Source: JBFKMV01 sp041629655 (GTDB lineage Bacteria; Acidobacteriota; Polarisedimenticolia; Polarisedimenticolales; Polarisedimenticolaceae). From it: a stretch of DNA of 18,316 nucleotides. The translations under genes and the position numbers were made by a program. Positions 1-9,199 of this stretch are shown one piece after another. The notes below the pieces were generated by a model. That model ran no database searches. It worked only from the letters and a program-made list of their open reading frames with translations, and was not told the origin of the DNA. Numbering within the stretch: the first letter of the stretch is position 1; each line of letters starts with the position of its first letter. The stretch spans positions 1-18,316 of the forward strand of contig JBFKMV010000099.1 in NCBI GenBank assembly GCA_041629655.1, given 5' to 3'.

Positions 1-336
1 GCCGACGACGGCAGCTTCCTGCTGGCCGGCCTGCCCGCCGCGCAGTACCAGCTTGCCGCCGAGGCCGACGGCGGGCTGTACCCCGTCGAGCAGCCGGTCG
101 AGGTGACCGGCGCATCGCCGCGAGTGCTGAACGTCGTGCTGAAAAAGAACGCCGCGTCCGACCCCTCGAAGGTGAAGCCGAGTCAGGGCACCCTCACCGG
201 CAAGAAGAAGATGTCGCTGATGTCGAACCCCGCCACCGCGACGTTGATCGTGGTCGGCTCGGCCGTGGCGCTGGGCCTGTTGTGGGAGGCCGTGGACAAT
301 CCCAGCGGCGGGACGGGCAGCCCCAGCATGCCGTAG
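1..336 (+). CDS. C-terminal part of a carboxypeptidase-regulatory-like, membrane-anchored protein (5' truncated by window)
   Basis: The frame is open from base 1 and ends at TAG 334-336, leaving 111 residues. The visible N-terminal part (DGSFLLAGLPAAQYQLAAE, then GGLYPVEQPVEVTG) has the pattern of a carboxypeptidase-regulatory-like (CarboxypepD_reg, Ig-fold) domain: a DGxFxLxGLPxGxY turn followed by alternating beta strands. A Lys-rich linker (KKK) leads to a hydrophobic segment (ATLIVVGSAVALGLLWEAV), probably a membrane anchor, and a short Gly/Ser/Pro tail. Such proteins are usually exported surface proteins of Gram-negative bacteria. The beginning is outside the window, so total length, signal peptide and other domains are unknown. 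It converges on the next gene with an 18-bp gap, in which I see no clear terminator. Confidence 0.75.
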   Translation, partial: ADDGSFLLAGLPAAQYQLAAEADGGLYPVEQPVEVTGASPRVLNVVLKKNAASDPSKVKPSQGTLTGKKKMSLMSNPATATLIVVGSAVALGLLWEAVDNPSGGTGSPSMP

Positions 337-354
337 GGACCCGGGCGGCTCCCG

Positions 355-849
355 TCAGAACACGATGCCCCCGCTGACCTGCTCGTTGTGCACCACCGCG
401 CCGAGCTGGATCACGTTGATCAGCACCAGCACCGTGCGTCGCGTGCGCGGCGTGCGCGTGTAGCGCTTCGTCACCGCGAGCACGCCCCAGGTCGTCGCGG
501 CGCGGAACAGCGCCACCTCGCCCGCGGAGGGCCGCTCGCCGGCCCACGAGGCCAGTAGCGGGTTGGCCTCGCGCACCCCGGCCGGCGGGTGCGCGGTCTG
601 GTAGGCGTCAAGCGCGTTCAGCGCGACGTAGCTCCAGGCCAGGCTGCGGTCGAGGCGGCCCCATCCCGACGCCGCGGCGTCACGGGCCGGCGGCGCCGTC
701 AGCTCTCCGATCGAATCGGCCGCGAGCACCTCGCGCACGGCCTGCGCCACGGGGTCGCCCGGCGGTTGCTCCGCCGCGGCGACGCCGGCACCGCCGACGC
801 CCGCCACGACGACGACGAACAGCACGATGGTCCGGGATGCTCTGCGCAC
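355..849 (-). CDS. Exported or membrane DUF5658-like small protein
   Basis: This is a 164-residue protein starting at GTG (complement of 847-849), with a G-rich purine run just upstream as ribosome binding site. Residues 1-26 form a signal peptide or first membrane helix (RRASRTIVLFVVVVAGVGGAGVAAAEQ, an AxA-type cleavage site). The C-terminal half has the pattern I associate with DUF5658 membrane proteins: a first helix with ALNALDAYQT, a REANPLL motif, a second helix ending in VTKRYTR, and a final helix VLVLINVIQLGAVVHN. The function of that family is unknown. It is transcribed away from the sigma-factor operon, so the 187-bp gap upstream holds divergent promoters. The coding call is good; the family call is moderate. 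Confidence 0.7.
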   Translation of the reverse strand: MRRASRTIVLFVVVVAGVGGAGVAAAEQPPGDPVAQAVREVLAADSIGELTAPPARDAAASGWGRLDRSLAWSYVALNALDAYQTAHPPAGVREANPLLASWAGERPSAGEVALFRAATTWGVLAVTKRYTRTPRTRRTVLVLINVIQLGAVVHNEQVSGGIVF

Positions 850-1003
850 GGTCCCCCCGATCGATGTCGCGAGCGCGACGTCCTACGGATCAGGTACGGG
901 AGGATCGCGGCTTGGCCACCGCCCGGATCGGCCGCGCGGCGGCGATCGTCGGCCCCGTCCGGGTTTTCCGGTGCTGCAACCCGTGGACGGCTCCGATTCG
1001 ACG

Positions 1004-1009
1004 TAGAAT
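1004..1009 (+). promoter_or_regulatory. Possible -10 element (TAGAAT) upstream of the sigma/kinase operon
   Basis: TAGAAT differs from the consensus TATAAT at one position and lies 27 bp before the start at 1037, in the divergent gap 850-1036. I see no good -35 hexamer at 16-18 bp spacing, so the promoter may be activator-dependent or read by an alternative sigma factor. Apart from promoter signals for the two divergent genes, I see nothing else in this gap. Confidence 0.3.
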
Positions 1010-1036
1010 GATCGGGACTCCGGAGAACGGGGCCCC

Positions 1037-1625
1037 ATGGACGGCAAGCAGGCCGGCGACGTGACGGGACTGCTCGTCGACTGGAACAACGGCGACCGCG
1101 AGGCGCTGGCGCGTCTGACGCCGCTGATCTACGACGAGTTGCACGGTCTCGCCGCGCACTATCTCAGGCGCGAGCGCCGCGACCACACGCTGCAGGCGAC
1201 GGCGCTGGTGCACGAGGCCTTCGTGCGCCTGATCGACCAGCGACGCGTGCAGTGGCGCAACACGGTGCACTTCAAGGCGCTGGCGGCGCAGATGATGCGC
1301 CGCGTGCTGGTCGACCACGCGCGCTCGCACCGCTACCAGAAGCGCGGCGGCGGGGCGCGCAAGCTGTCCCTGGACGAGCTGGGCGAGCTGTCGGCCGGCA
1401 GCCGGCCGCCCGACGTGGTCGAGGTGCACGAGGCGCTGGACGAATTGACGACGATGGACCCCGAGCTGGGCCGGATCGTCGAGCTGCGCTTCTTCGGCGG
1501 CCTGACCAGCGACGAGATCGCCGAGGCCGTCGGCGTCTCGATCCCCACCGTGACAAGGCGCTGGCGGATGGCCAGGGCGTGGCTGTTCCGGCACCTCGGC
1601 GGCGAGAGCGGGGGCGGAGGCGGCG

Positions 1626-1636
<11 letters not shown>
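1037..1636 (+). CDS. ECF RNA polymerase sigma factor of the Sigma70_ECF / TIGR02999 type
   Basis: This 199-residue sigma factor should direct RNA polymerase to a small regulon. Sigma region 2 spans about residues 8-100 (DVTGLLVDWNNGDREALARL, then YDELHGLAAHYLRRER and HTLQATALVHEAFVRLID). Region 4 spans about 132-188, with a helix-turn-helix LTSDEIAEAVGVSIPTVTRR followed by WRMARAWLFRHL. The LxxLxPLxYxELxxLAxxxLRRER and TxLVHEAxxRL patterns are diagnostic of the subfamily whose members are typically encoded next to Ser/Thr kinases instead of zinc-finger anti-sigma factors. The start is ATG at 1037 with GGAG 11 nt upstream. Its 3' end overlaps the kinase gene by 11 bp, so the two are very probably co-translated and functionally linked. 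No anti-sigma gene is adjacent; the kinase is the likely regulator (inference from family context). Confidence 0.93.
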
Positions 1637-4406
<2,770 letters not shown>

Positions 4407-4413
4407 GAGCGGC

Positions 4414-4770
4414 ATGCCCGACCCCGCCACCGTCCTGAAGAAGCTCGAGAAGCTCTGCCTCTCGTTCCCCGACACCAAGCTCACGATCACGTGGGGCGAG
4501 CCGCACTTCCGGGTCGGGGAGAAGATCTTCGCCGGCTACGGCGAGGAGCAGGGCGAGCCGAAGATCACGTTCAAGCTGGAGAAGGCCCACGCGGCGATCC
4601 TGGTCGACGCCGACCCGCGGTTTTCGCGGGCGCCCTACGTGGGCAAGCACGGCTGGGTCTCGATGGACGCGACCCGGGTCGATGACTGGGACGAGCTCGG
4701 GGACCTGATTCTCGAAAGCTACCGGCTGATCGCGCCCAAGAAGTCCCTGGCCAAGCTGAAAACCCTCTGA
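4414..4770 (+). CDS. MmcQ/YjbR family protein
   Basis: A 118-residue cytoplasmic protein, full length for the family. It has the expected pattern: an N-terminal helix (LKKLEKLCLSFPDTKLTITWGEP), then HFRVGEKIFAGYG, the beta-sheet segment PKITFKLE, and the C-terminal YVGKHGWVSMDA followed by WDELGDLILESYRLIAPKKS. The fold is described as a CyaY-like double-wing DNA-binding fold; the true function of most members is not established. The start is ATG at 4414, only 7 nt after the kinase stop, and the ribosome site AGGAGC overlaps that stop codon, so it is the third gene of the sigma/kinase operon. Whether it has a role in the sigma/kinase pathway or is simply downstream cannot be told from sequence. 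Confidence 0.9.
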   Translation: MPDPATVLKKLEKLCLSFPDTKLTITWGEPHFRVGEKIFAGYGEEQGEPKITFKLEKAHAAILVDADPRFSRAPYVGKHGWVSMDATRVDDWDELGDLILESYRLIAPKKSLAKLKTL

Positions 4771-4776
4771 AGCCGG

Positions 4777-4813
4777 CCTTTTTCCCTTTTTCCGTTTTTT
4801 TCTCCCCTCCCCT
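4777..4813 (+). other. Polypyrimidine tract downstream of the sigma/kinase/YjbR operon
   Basis: A 37-nt run of C and T, interrupted by a single G at 4794 and containing three T runs of 5-7, begins 6 nt after the YjbR stop. It stands out sharply in such GC-rich DNA. No convincing GC hairpin precedes it; only the short palindrome GCCGGC at 4772-4777 does. It may act as a U-rich termination or RNA-binding region; the role is unproven. The rest of the gap to 4895 holds only the subtilase ribosome site. Confidence 0.5.
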
Positions 4814-4881
4814 GATCAGTTTCGCTGCCGCCCCTCGCGTGATGGGGGTGAAGGCGAAAGACATGGGGCTTCAGATAAACC

Positions 4882-4892
4882 GGGAGGAGAGG
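4882..4892 (+). promoter_or_regulatory. Strong ribosome binding site fixing the subtilase start
   Basis: GGGAGGAGAGG lies 3-8 nt before ATG 4896. The upstream in-frame ATGs at 4839 and 4842 have no comparable site, and starting there would put a charged 19-residue extension ahead of a clear signal peptide. I therefore choose 4896. Confidence 0.8.
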
Positions 4893-4895
4893 ACG

Positions 4896-6782
4896 ATGAA
4901 ACGGAACGACAAGACCTTCAAGACGCTGATCGTGGTTTTGATCCTGACGCTGGCGTCGGCCGTGTTCGCGGCGCCGCAGAACGTGAAGATGGCGCGCGAC
5001 CTGGCCGAGGAGCTGGACCTCGGCGCGCCGGACGCCCGCGTGATCGTGACCTACAACGACGACGTGAGCGCGGACGAGATCGAGGCGGTGCGCGGCCGGG
5101 GCAACGGCAAGCGCAAGCAGCTCGGGTCGGTGCGCGGCCTGGCCGGCAAGTTCTCACGCGCGGAGCTGGAAGCGCTGGCGGCGGATCCGCGGGTCCGCTC
5201 GATCTCGCCCGACCGCAAGGTCGTGGGCAGCCTGGACGTGGCCGTGACGGCGACCGGCGCCAGTCGCGTCTCGGAGCATCTCGGCTACACCGGCAAGAAC
5301 GTGACCGTGGCGCTGATCGACTCCGGGCTGACGGCCTCGCCGGCGATTCCGGCCGAGCGCATCCTGGCCAGCGTCGACTTCACCGGCGGCGGCTCGCCCG
5401 AGGACGAGTTCGGGCACGGCACGCACGTGGCCGGCATCATCGGCGGCTCCGGCGACGACGGCGCGGTCCAGGGGATGGCCCCCGACGTGCGCTTCGTCTC
5501 GCTCAAGGTGCTCGACTCCGACGGCGCGGGCTACGCCAGCAACGTGATCGCAGCGATCGACTTCGCGATCGAGAACCGCAGCCGCTACGGCATCCGCATC
5601 CTCAACATGTCGCTCGGCCACCCGCCGATGGAGTCCTTCCGCACCGATCCGCTGACCCGCGCGGTCGAGCGCGCCTGGGCCCACGGCATGGTCGTGATCG
5701 CCTCGGCCGGCAACCGCGGCCGCGACGGCTACATGACGATCAACTCGCCCGGGAACGACCCGTACATCCTGACCGTCGGCGCGATGAACGACGTCAACAC
5801 CGAGGTGCGGGCGGACGACATCATCACGACCTACTCGAGCCGCGGCCCGTCCTACGGCGACCACGTGCTCAAGCCGGACATCGTCGCGCCGGGCAACCGC
5901 GTCGTTTCCTCGCTCGCGCCGAACGCCACCGTGGCGAGCCTGTTCCCCGAGCGCGTGGTTTCCGAGGACCGCATCGAGCTGTCCGGCAGCAGCATGTCGA
6001 CCGGCGTGGTCTCCGGCGCGGCGGCGCTGATGTTCGAACGCAACCCGCTGCTGACCAACTCGCAGGTCAAGGCGATCCTGATGTACTCCGCCGACGACGT
6101 GGCGAACGAAAACGCCTTCGCGGTGGGCGCCGGCTACCTGCAGGTGGTGCGGGCGATCGCGATGACCGGCCCGTTCCGCCCGGCCTACTTCGACACCGCC
6201 TCCCCGATCGTCAAGCGCGGCGAGGAGGAAGGTTCCTACACGCTGGAGAACCCCGGCCAGCTCGAGAGCAGCACGGTGCTGTGGAGCGATACCGCGCTGT
6301 GGGGCGACACCGCGCTGTGGGGCGATGTCGCGCTGTGGGGCGACGCGGCCCTCTGGAGCGACACCGCCCTGTGGAGCGATACGGCGCTGTGGGGCGACGT
6401 GGCGCTGTGGGGCGACACCGCGCTGTGGAGCGATGTCGCGCTGTGGGGCGACGTGGCGCTGTGGGGCGACGCGGCCCTGTGGAGCGACGTGGCGCTGTGG
6501 GGCGACACAGCCCTGTGGAGCGACACGGCCCTGTGGAGCGACACCGCGCTGTGGACCGACACCGCGCTGTGGACCGATACCGCACTGTGGACCGACACTG
6601 CACTGTGGACCGATACCGCGCTGTGGACCGACACCGCACTGTGGAGCGATACCGCACTGTGGAGCGACACCGCACTGTGGAGCGACACCGCCCTGTGGAG
6701 CGACACCGCACTGTGGAGCGACACCGCCCTGTGGAGCGACACCGCCCTGTGGAGCGATTCGGTCCTCGGTCTCGGCGACTGA
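4896..6782 (+). CDS. Secreted subtilisin-like serine protease (S8) with C-terminal Trp-Asp hexapeptide array
   Basis: A 628-residue exported peptidase. Residues 1-26 are a signal peptide (KTLIVVLILTLASAVFA, cleavage near AVFA/AP). Residues about 47-110 look like an inhibitor-I9-type propeptide (VIVTYNDDVSADEIEAV; LAADPRVRSISPDRKV). The S8 domain covers about 115-425. Its catalytic residues are D142 (ALIDSG), H174 (HGTHVAGI), oxyanion N273 (ASAGN) and S366 (SGSSMSTGVVSGAAAL). The catalytic Ser motif is GSSMSTG where GTSMAxP is usual, but the Ser is retained. A spacer (about 426-460) leads to 27 hexapeptides at 461-622 and the end VLGLGD. There is no LPxTG, PEP-CTERM or membrane anchor, so it is probably released or held at the surface through the repeat. 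It stands alone: a U-rich gap precedes it and a hairpin terminator follows. Confidence 0.95.
   Translation: MKRNDKTFKTLIVVLILTLASAVFAAPQNVKMARDLAEELDLGAPDARVIVTYNDDVSADEIEAVRGRGNGKRKQLGSVRGLAGKFSRAELEALAADPRVRSISPDRKVVGSLDVAVTATGASRVSEHLGYTGKNVTVALIDSGLTASPAIPAERILASVDFTGGGSPEDEFGHGTHVAGIIGGSGDDGAVQGMAPDVRFVSLKVLDSDGAGYASNVIAAIDFAIENRSRYGIRILNMSLGHPPMESFRTDPLTRAVERAWAHGMVVIASAGNRGRDGYMTINSPGNDPYILTVGAMNDVNTEVRADDIITTYSSRGPSYGDHVLKPDIVAPGNRVVSSLAPNATVASLFPERVVSEDRIELSGSSMSTGVVSGAAALMFERNPLLTNSQVKAILMYSADDVANENAFAVGAGYLQVVRAIAMTGPFRPAYFDTASPIVKRGEEEGSYTLENPGQLESSTVLWSDTALWGDTALWGDVALWGDAALWSDTALWSDTALWGDVALWGDTALWSDVALWGDVALWGDAALWSDVALWGDTALWSDTALWSDTALWTDTALWTDTALWTDTALWTDTALWTDTALWSDTALWSDTALWSDTALWSDTALWSDTALWSDTALWSDSVLGLGD
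6276..6761 (+). repeat. 27 tandem 18-bp repeats encoding ALW[S/G/T]D[T/V/A]
   Basis: Twenty-seven uninterrupted 18-bp units in frame, consensus gcgctgtggagcgacacc. Trp and Asp are invariant in all 27 units. The fourth residue is Ser, Gly or Thr; the sixth is Thr, Val, Ala or (last unit) Ser. Units 1-15 mix Ser/Gly; units 16-20 (6546-6635) are all ALWTDT; units 21-27 are all ALWSD. Some copies are identical at the DNA level (units 2 and 8; 4 and 11; 7 and 10; 22, 23 and 25), suggesting repeated segmental duplication, while the third codon positions of the others vary. The array is periodic in whole codons, which keeps several other frames open and creates false ORFs on both strands. Confidence 0.97.
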
Positions 6783-6805
6783 GCCGCAACCCCTGCTGAC
6801 CGCGG

Positions 6806-6837
6806 AAGCCGCGCCTCCGGGCGCGGCTTTCGTTTTT
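6806..6837 (+). terminator. Rho-independent terminator after the subtilase gene
   Basis: A perfect 10-bp stem, aagccgcgcc (6806-6815) and ggcgcggctt (6820-6829), with a 4-nt loop tccg. It is followed by TCG and five T residues (6833-6837). It lies 24 bp after the stop. Confidence 0.88.
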
Positions 6838-6849
6838 CGGGCTCCCTGT

Positions 6850-6878
6850 TTGCGAGTTCGATTACGAAAACGGCTATT
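6850..6878 (+). promoter_or_regulatory. Possible promoter for the pseudopilin gene
   Basis: TTGCGA (6850-6855) and GCTATT (6873-6878) are separated by 17 bp, upstream of the gene at 6939 and just after the preceding terminator, where a new promoter is needed. The match to consensus is partial. Confidence 0.3.
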
Positions 6879-6938
6879 GCAGGGCGCGCTCCGTAGGGTA
6901 CCAAGAACGGCACGACCCGGGGGCGCTACGAGGTTCCG

Positions 6939-7394
6939 ATGCCGAGCAGGAAACGGGCCGCGACGGACAGCATGGCGGGTTACTCGATGATCGAGCTGTT
7001 GATCACGCTCGTGCTCATCGGGGTCATCGCCGCCATCGCGATCAGCAACCTGATCGGTGCCCACGACAAGGCGCGACAGGGCGCCACGGTGGCCGACATG
7101 CGCAGCATCGCCAGCGCCATCGAGACCTACGTGATCGACGTGGGGCGGCTTCCCGATCCCGCCGGGGACTTCACCGACCTCGAGGCGATCCTGACGCCGT
7201 ACCAGGCGAGCGTGGTGCCGACGCACGATCACTGGGGCAACCTGTACAGCTACACCCGGGTGGACGACGACTACACGCTGATCTCGTTCGGCAAGGACGG
7301 CGTGGACGGTGACGACGCCACGCCGGCGACCCGGAACGAATTCCACCGCGACATCGTCTACTCCAACGGGCAGTTCCTGGCGGCGCCCGAATGA
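6939..7394 (+). CDS. GspG-like type II secretion / type IV pilin-like pseudopilin
   Basis: A 151-residue class III signal protein. A short basic leader ends in G14, followed by YSMIELLITLVLIGVIAAIAI: prepilin peptidase should cut between G14 and Y15, leaving the conserved Glu at +5 (E19). Tyr at +1 is unusual, since Phe or Met is typical. After the hydrophobic helix come the GspG-type features ADMRSIASAIETYVIDVGRLPDP, HDHWGNLYSY and SFGKDGVDGDD, an Asp-rich loop resembling the calcium site of major pseudopilins. Ribosome site GAGG (6930-6933) lies 5 nt before ATG 6939; an internal ATG at 6972 (MAGYSM) would give a very short leader. No other secretion or pilus gene is near, so it is an orphan that must use machinery encoded elsewhere. 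Confidence 0.9.
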   Translation: MPSRKRAATDSMAGYSMIELLITLVLIGVIAAIAISNLIGAHDKARQGATVADMRSIASAIETYVIDVGRLPDPAGDFTDLEAILTPYQASVVPTHDHWGNLYSYTRVDDDYTLISFGKDGVDGDDATPATRNEFHRDIVYSNGQFLAAPE

Positions 7395-7489
7395 CAACAT
7401 GGCCGGCCGCCGTTCCGGCGGGCGCATGGTCGGGGGCAGCCAACGCCGCGTCGTCCAGGCGACCGGCCGTCCAGATCCAGCACGGCGCG

Positions 7490-7511
7490 AGGGGCCCCGC
7501 ACGGGGCCCCT
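7490..7511 (+). terminator. Hairpin terminator after the pseudopilin gene
   Basis: A perfect 9-bp stem, aggggcccc (7490-7498) and ggggcccct (7503-7511), with loop gcac, followed by the T-rich tttcgtttct. It lies between two convergent genes. The reverse strand has no T tract beyond the stem, so it should mainly stop the plus-strand transcript. The rest of the 141-bp gap 7395-7535 shows nothing recognisable. Confidence 0.75.
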
Positions 7512-7535
7512 TTCGTTTCTGGCGCGCGGGCCGCT

Positions 7536-8273
7536 TCAGTCCTGCCGCGGGTTGGCGGTCTCGGGGGCGTCCGACGCTTCCGCGCCGCGGCCGGACAGGA
7601 TCCGGATCAACCGCTCGCGGTTGATGCCCGCGTCCTGCGGTCCGGGAACGACCACCGGCGCGGCGTCCAGCTTGCGGCGTGAGCGGCGCCCGTTCTCCGC
7701 CACCGCCTCGATTACCAGCCGCGGGAACACCAGCCGGGTCAGCGAGCCCGCCACCATCGGCAACACCAGCACCGCGTAGCCTTCGTGACTCTCGACGTCG
7801 CGCGCGCGCAGCTTGATCCGTCGCTCGAGCCGGGGCGCCGGCCTGGCGGCCGCGTCGGGCAGCACCAAGTCCGCGAGCAGTCCGATGCTGGGGTGGAGCG
7901 CCGGCGCCGCCTCGGCGACCAGCAGGTCGACGCCGATCCGCCCCAGGACGCGCGAGGCCCGGCGCGCGCGACGCGCCACGCAGAACCGTCCGTCGCGCGC
8001 CTCGACCGTGGCGCGCACGAACCGCTCGCCCGGAGCGAGCCGCAGCACCAGCACGTAGGTCGCGACCTCGCGGCCGTCGGCGAGCATCCGCGCCCCGCCC
8101 GGCGTCGTCATCGCCTCGGGGTTCCCGGCCGGCCGGCGCTCGTCCGGCGCGTCGTCGTAACGGAAGATCGCGATCCGGCCCGGAGGTTCCTCCGTCCCGG
8201 CCGAAAGACGCTCCTGGCACGGCGCCGCCAACGGCAGCAGCGAGGCCACGATCAGCAGGCCGCGTGGGTTCAT
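7536..8273 (-). CDS. Exported protein of unknown function
   Basis: A 245-residue protein starting at ATG (complement of 8271-8273), with AGGGAG 9 nt upstream on the coding strand. An alternative GTG start at 8306 has a weaker site and would add 11 residues before the signal peptide. Residues 1-20 (NPRGLLIVASLLPLAAPCQE) form a signal peptide; the Cys at 19 gives an imperfect lipobox (AAPC), so lipoprotein status is doubtful. The mature part is rich in Arg and beta-prone stretches (GRIAIFRYDD; EVATYVLVLRLAPGERFVRATVEAR; HEGYAVLVLPMVAGSL), with no catalytic motif or family I recognise. It is a single gene transcribed away from the ECF sigma gene at 8567 and facing the pseudopilin gene. Confidence 0.65.
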   Translation of the reverse strand: MNPRGLLIVASLLPLAAPCQERLSAGTEEPPGRIAIFRYDDAPDERRPAGNPEAMTTPGGARMLADGREVATYVLVLRLAPGERFVRATVEARDGRFCVARRARRASRVLGRIGVDLLVAEAAPALHPSIGLLADLVLPDAAARPAPRLERRIKLRARDVESHEGYAVLVLPMVAGSLTRLVFPRLVIEAVAENGRRSRRKLDAAPVVVPGPQDAGINRERLIRILSGRGAEASDAPETANPRQD

Positions 8274-8484
8274 GGCGCCGAACTCCCTGAGCGTGATCGG
8301 TCCCACCTTTCATTACGAACCATCGGGTGCGCACGCGAAAGGGCCGGCGGTGATCGTCGCTGGACATGGCCCGCACCACCTGCGGACCCGCGGGCCGGCA
8401 GCCGCGCGGCGCGTTCTAGACTGATTCCGGGGGTACACGGGTCCCCGCAGCGCCGCCCGATCGCGCCCTGCCCGGGGAGTCGGG

Positions 8485-8536
8485 GCGGTGCGCGCGCGGC
8501 CGCGTGTAACGCGGTGCGCGCGCGGCCGCGTGTAAC
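8485..8536 (+). repeat. Perfect 26-bp tandem direct duplication upstream of an ECF sigma gene
   Basis: Two identical 26-bp copies abut at 8485-8510 and 8511-8536. Each starts with gcggtgcgcgcgcggccgcg and ends in tgtaac; three further bases (gcg) also match. They sit 31-82 bp before ATG 8567, in the promoter region of the sigma/anti-sigma operon. Each copy contains the palindrome GCGGCCGC. The rest of the 293-bp divergent gap 8274-8566 shows no clear promoter; TAGACT at 8417-8422 is a weak -10 candidate without a -35. Confidence 0.9.
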
Positions 8537-8566
8537 GCGCCGCGCGCCGCTGCGACTCCTCAGACG

Positions 8567-9199
8567 ATGTCCTGCGCGATCCCGCTGCGATTGCCCGGCG
8601 TTCCGGGCTGCCCTACCATTCGCGTGGTGGAACCGGCCACGGACAGCGAGATCCTCGACGGCTTCGCCGCCGGGGACGGCGGCGCGTTCCGGCACGTCCA
8701 GGGCTGGGTCGAAGGCGTGGTCCGTGTCGGCCGCTGGAACTTCGAGGACCCCGAGGGCGTCGTGCAGGAGGTGCTGCTGAAGCTGCTGCGCATCGTCCGC
8801 TCCGGGCGCTACCGCGGCCAGTCCAGTTTCAAGACGTTCGCATTCTCGGTGGCGCGTCACACCTCGATCGACATCTACCGGCGGCAGCGCCTGCGCACGA
8901 AGATCCACGCGCCGGAGCAGTCCGAGGCGCCCTCGCCCGAACCCGACGCCGGCGAACGGGTCGAGCAGCGCGAGCGCCTGGAGTGCCTGAGCTACATCTT
9001 CCAGCGCCTGCCCGACGATTGCCGGCGGCTGTGGAGCTTCGTCTACGGCGAGGGACTGAGCGCGGCCGAGGTGGGCCGGCGGCTGGGGATCACGCCCGGC
9101 AACGTGCGCGTGCGCACGCACCGCTGCCTGCAGAAGGCGCGCGACATCGCGACCGGTTTCCACGGCGGACCGCTGCTGAACCCCGGGGCCGGACCATGA
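8567..9199 (+). CDS. ECF RNA polymerase sigma factor
   Basis: A 210-residue sigma-70 family protein. Region 2 spans about 26-112, with the core-binding and -10 recognition helices (EDPEGVVQEVLLKLLRIV, FKTFAFSVARHTSIDIYRRQ). Region 4 spans about 137-195, with ECLSYIFQRLPDDCRRLW and the helix-turn-helix LSAAEVGRRLGITPGNVRVR. The Asp-rich linker at 115-135 is typical. The start is uncertain: ATG 8567 has no good ribosome site and adds 19-20 residues of no conserved region, while GTG 8624 or 8627 would start closer to region 2. The stop overlaps the next start (ATGA), so it is translationally coupled to its probable anti-sigma factor. Confidence 0.92.
   Translation: MSCAIPLRLPGVPGCPTIRVVEPATDSEILDGFAAGDGGAFRHVQGWVEGVVRVGRWNFEDPEGVVQEVLLKLLRIVRSGRYRGQSSFKTFAFSVARHTSIDIYRRQRLRTKIHAPEQSEAPSPEPDAGERVEQRERLECLSYIFQRLPDDCRRLWSFVYGEGLSAAEVGRRLGITPGNVRVRTHRCLQKARDIATGFHGGPLLNPGAGP

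Noticed and set aside
4814..4881. Possible riboswitch in the subtilase leader
   Set aside because: I could not assemble any known conserved core or pairing from this stretch.
4839..4895. Longer N-terminus for the subtilase from ATG 4839 or 4842
   Set aside because: No ribosome site is present, and the extension would bury the signal peptide. GGGAGGAGAGG before ATG 4896 decides the start.
6276..6761. CRISPR-like array
   Set aside because: The repeats are contiguous 18-bp coding units with no unique spacers and continue in frame with the protease.
6236..6990. Overlapping ORFs in other frames of the repeat array on both strands (Arg/His-, Cys/Gly- and Ser/His-rich)
   Set aside because: They are a direct result of a repeat unit that is a multiple of three and free of stops. 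No start signals or folds fit.
5154..7502. Long minus-strand ORF (782 codons) with repeated APQ-type units across the subtilase and pilin genes
   Set aside because: It is a shadow. The plus strand has a signal peptide, intact catalytic triad and ribosome site, and the 18-bp periodicity keeps antisense frames open, giving low-complexity peptides.
8428..8446. Hairpin gggg...cccc as a terminator or RNA structure upstream of the sigma gene
   Set aside because: It has a short stem, a long loop and no T tract, and is common by chance in such GC-rich DNA.
8485..8536. CRISPR or attachment site
   Set aside because: There are only two abutting copies, with no spacer and no integrase or mobile gene nearby.
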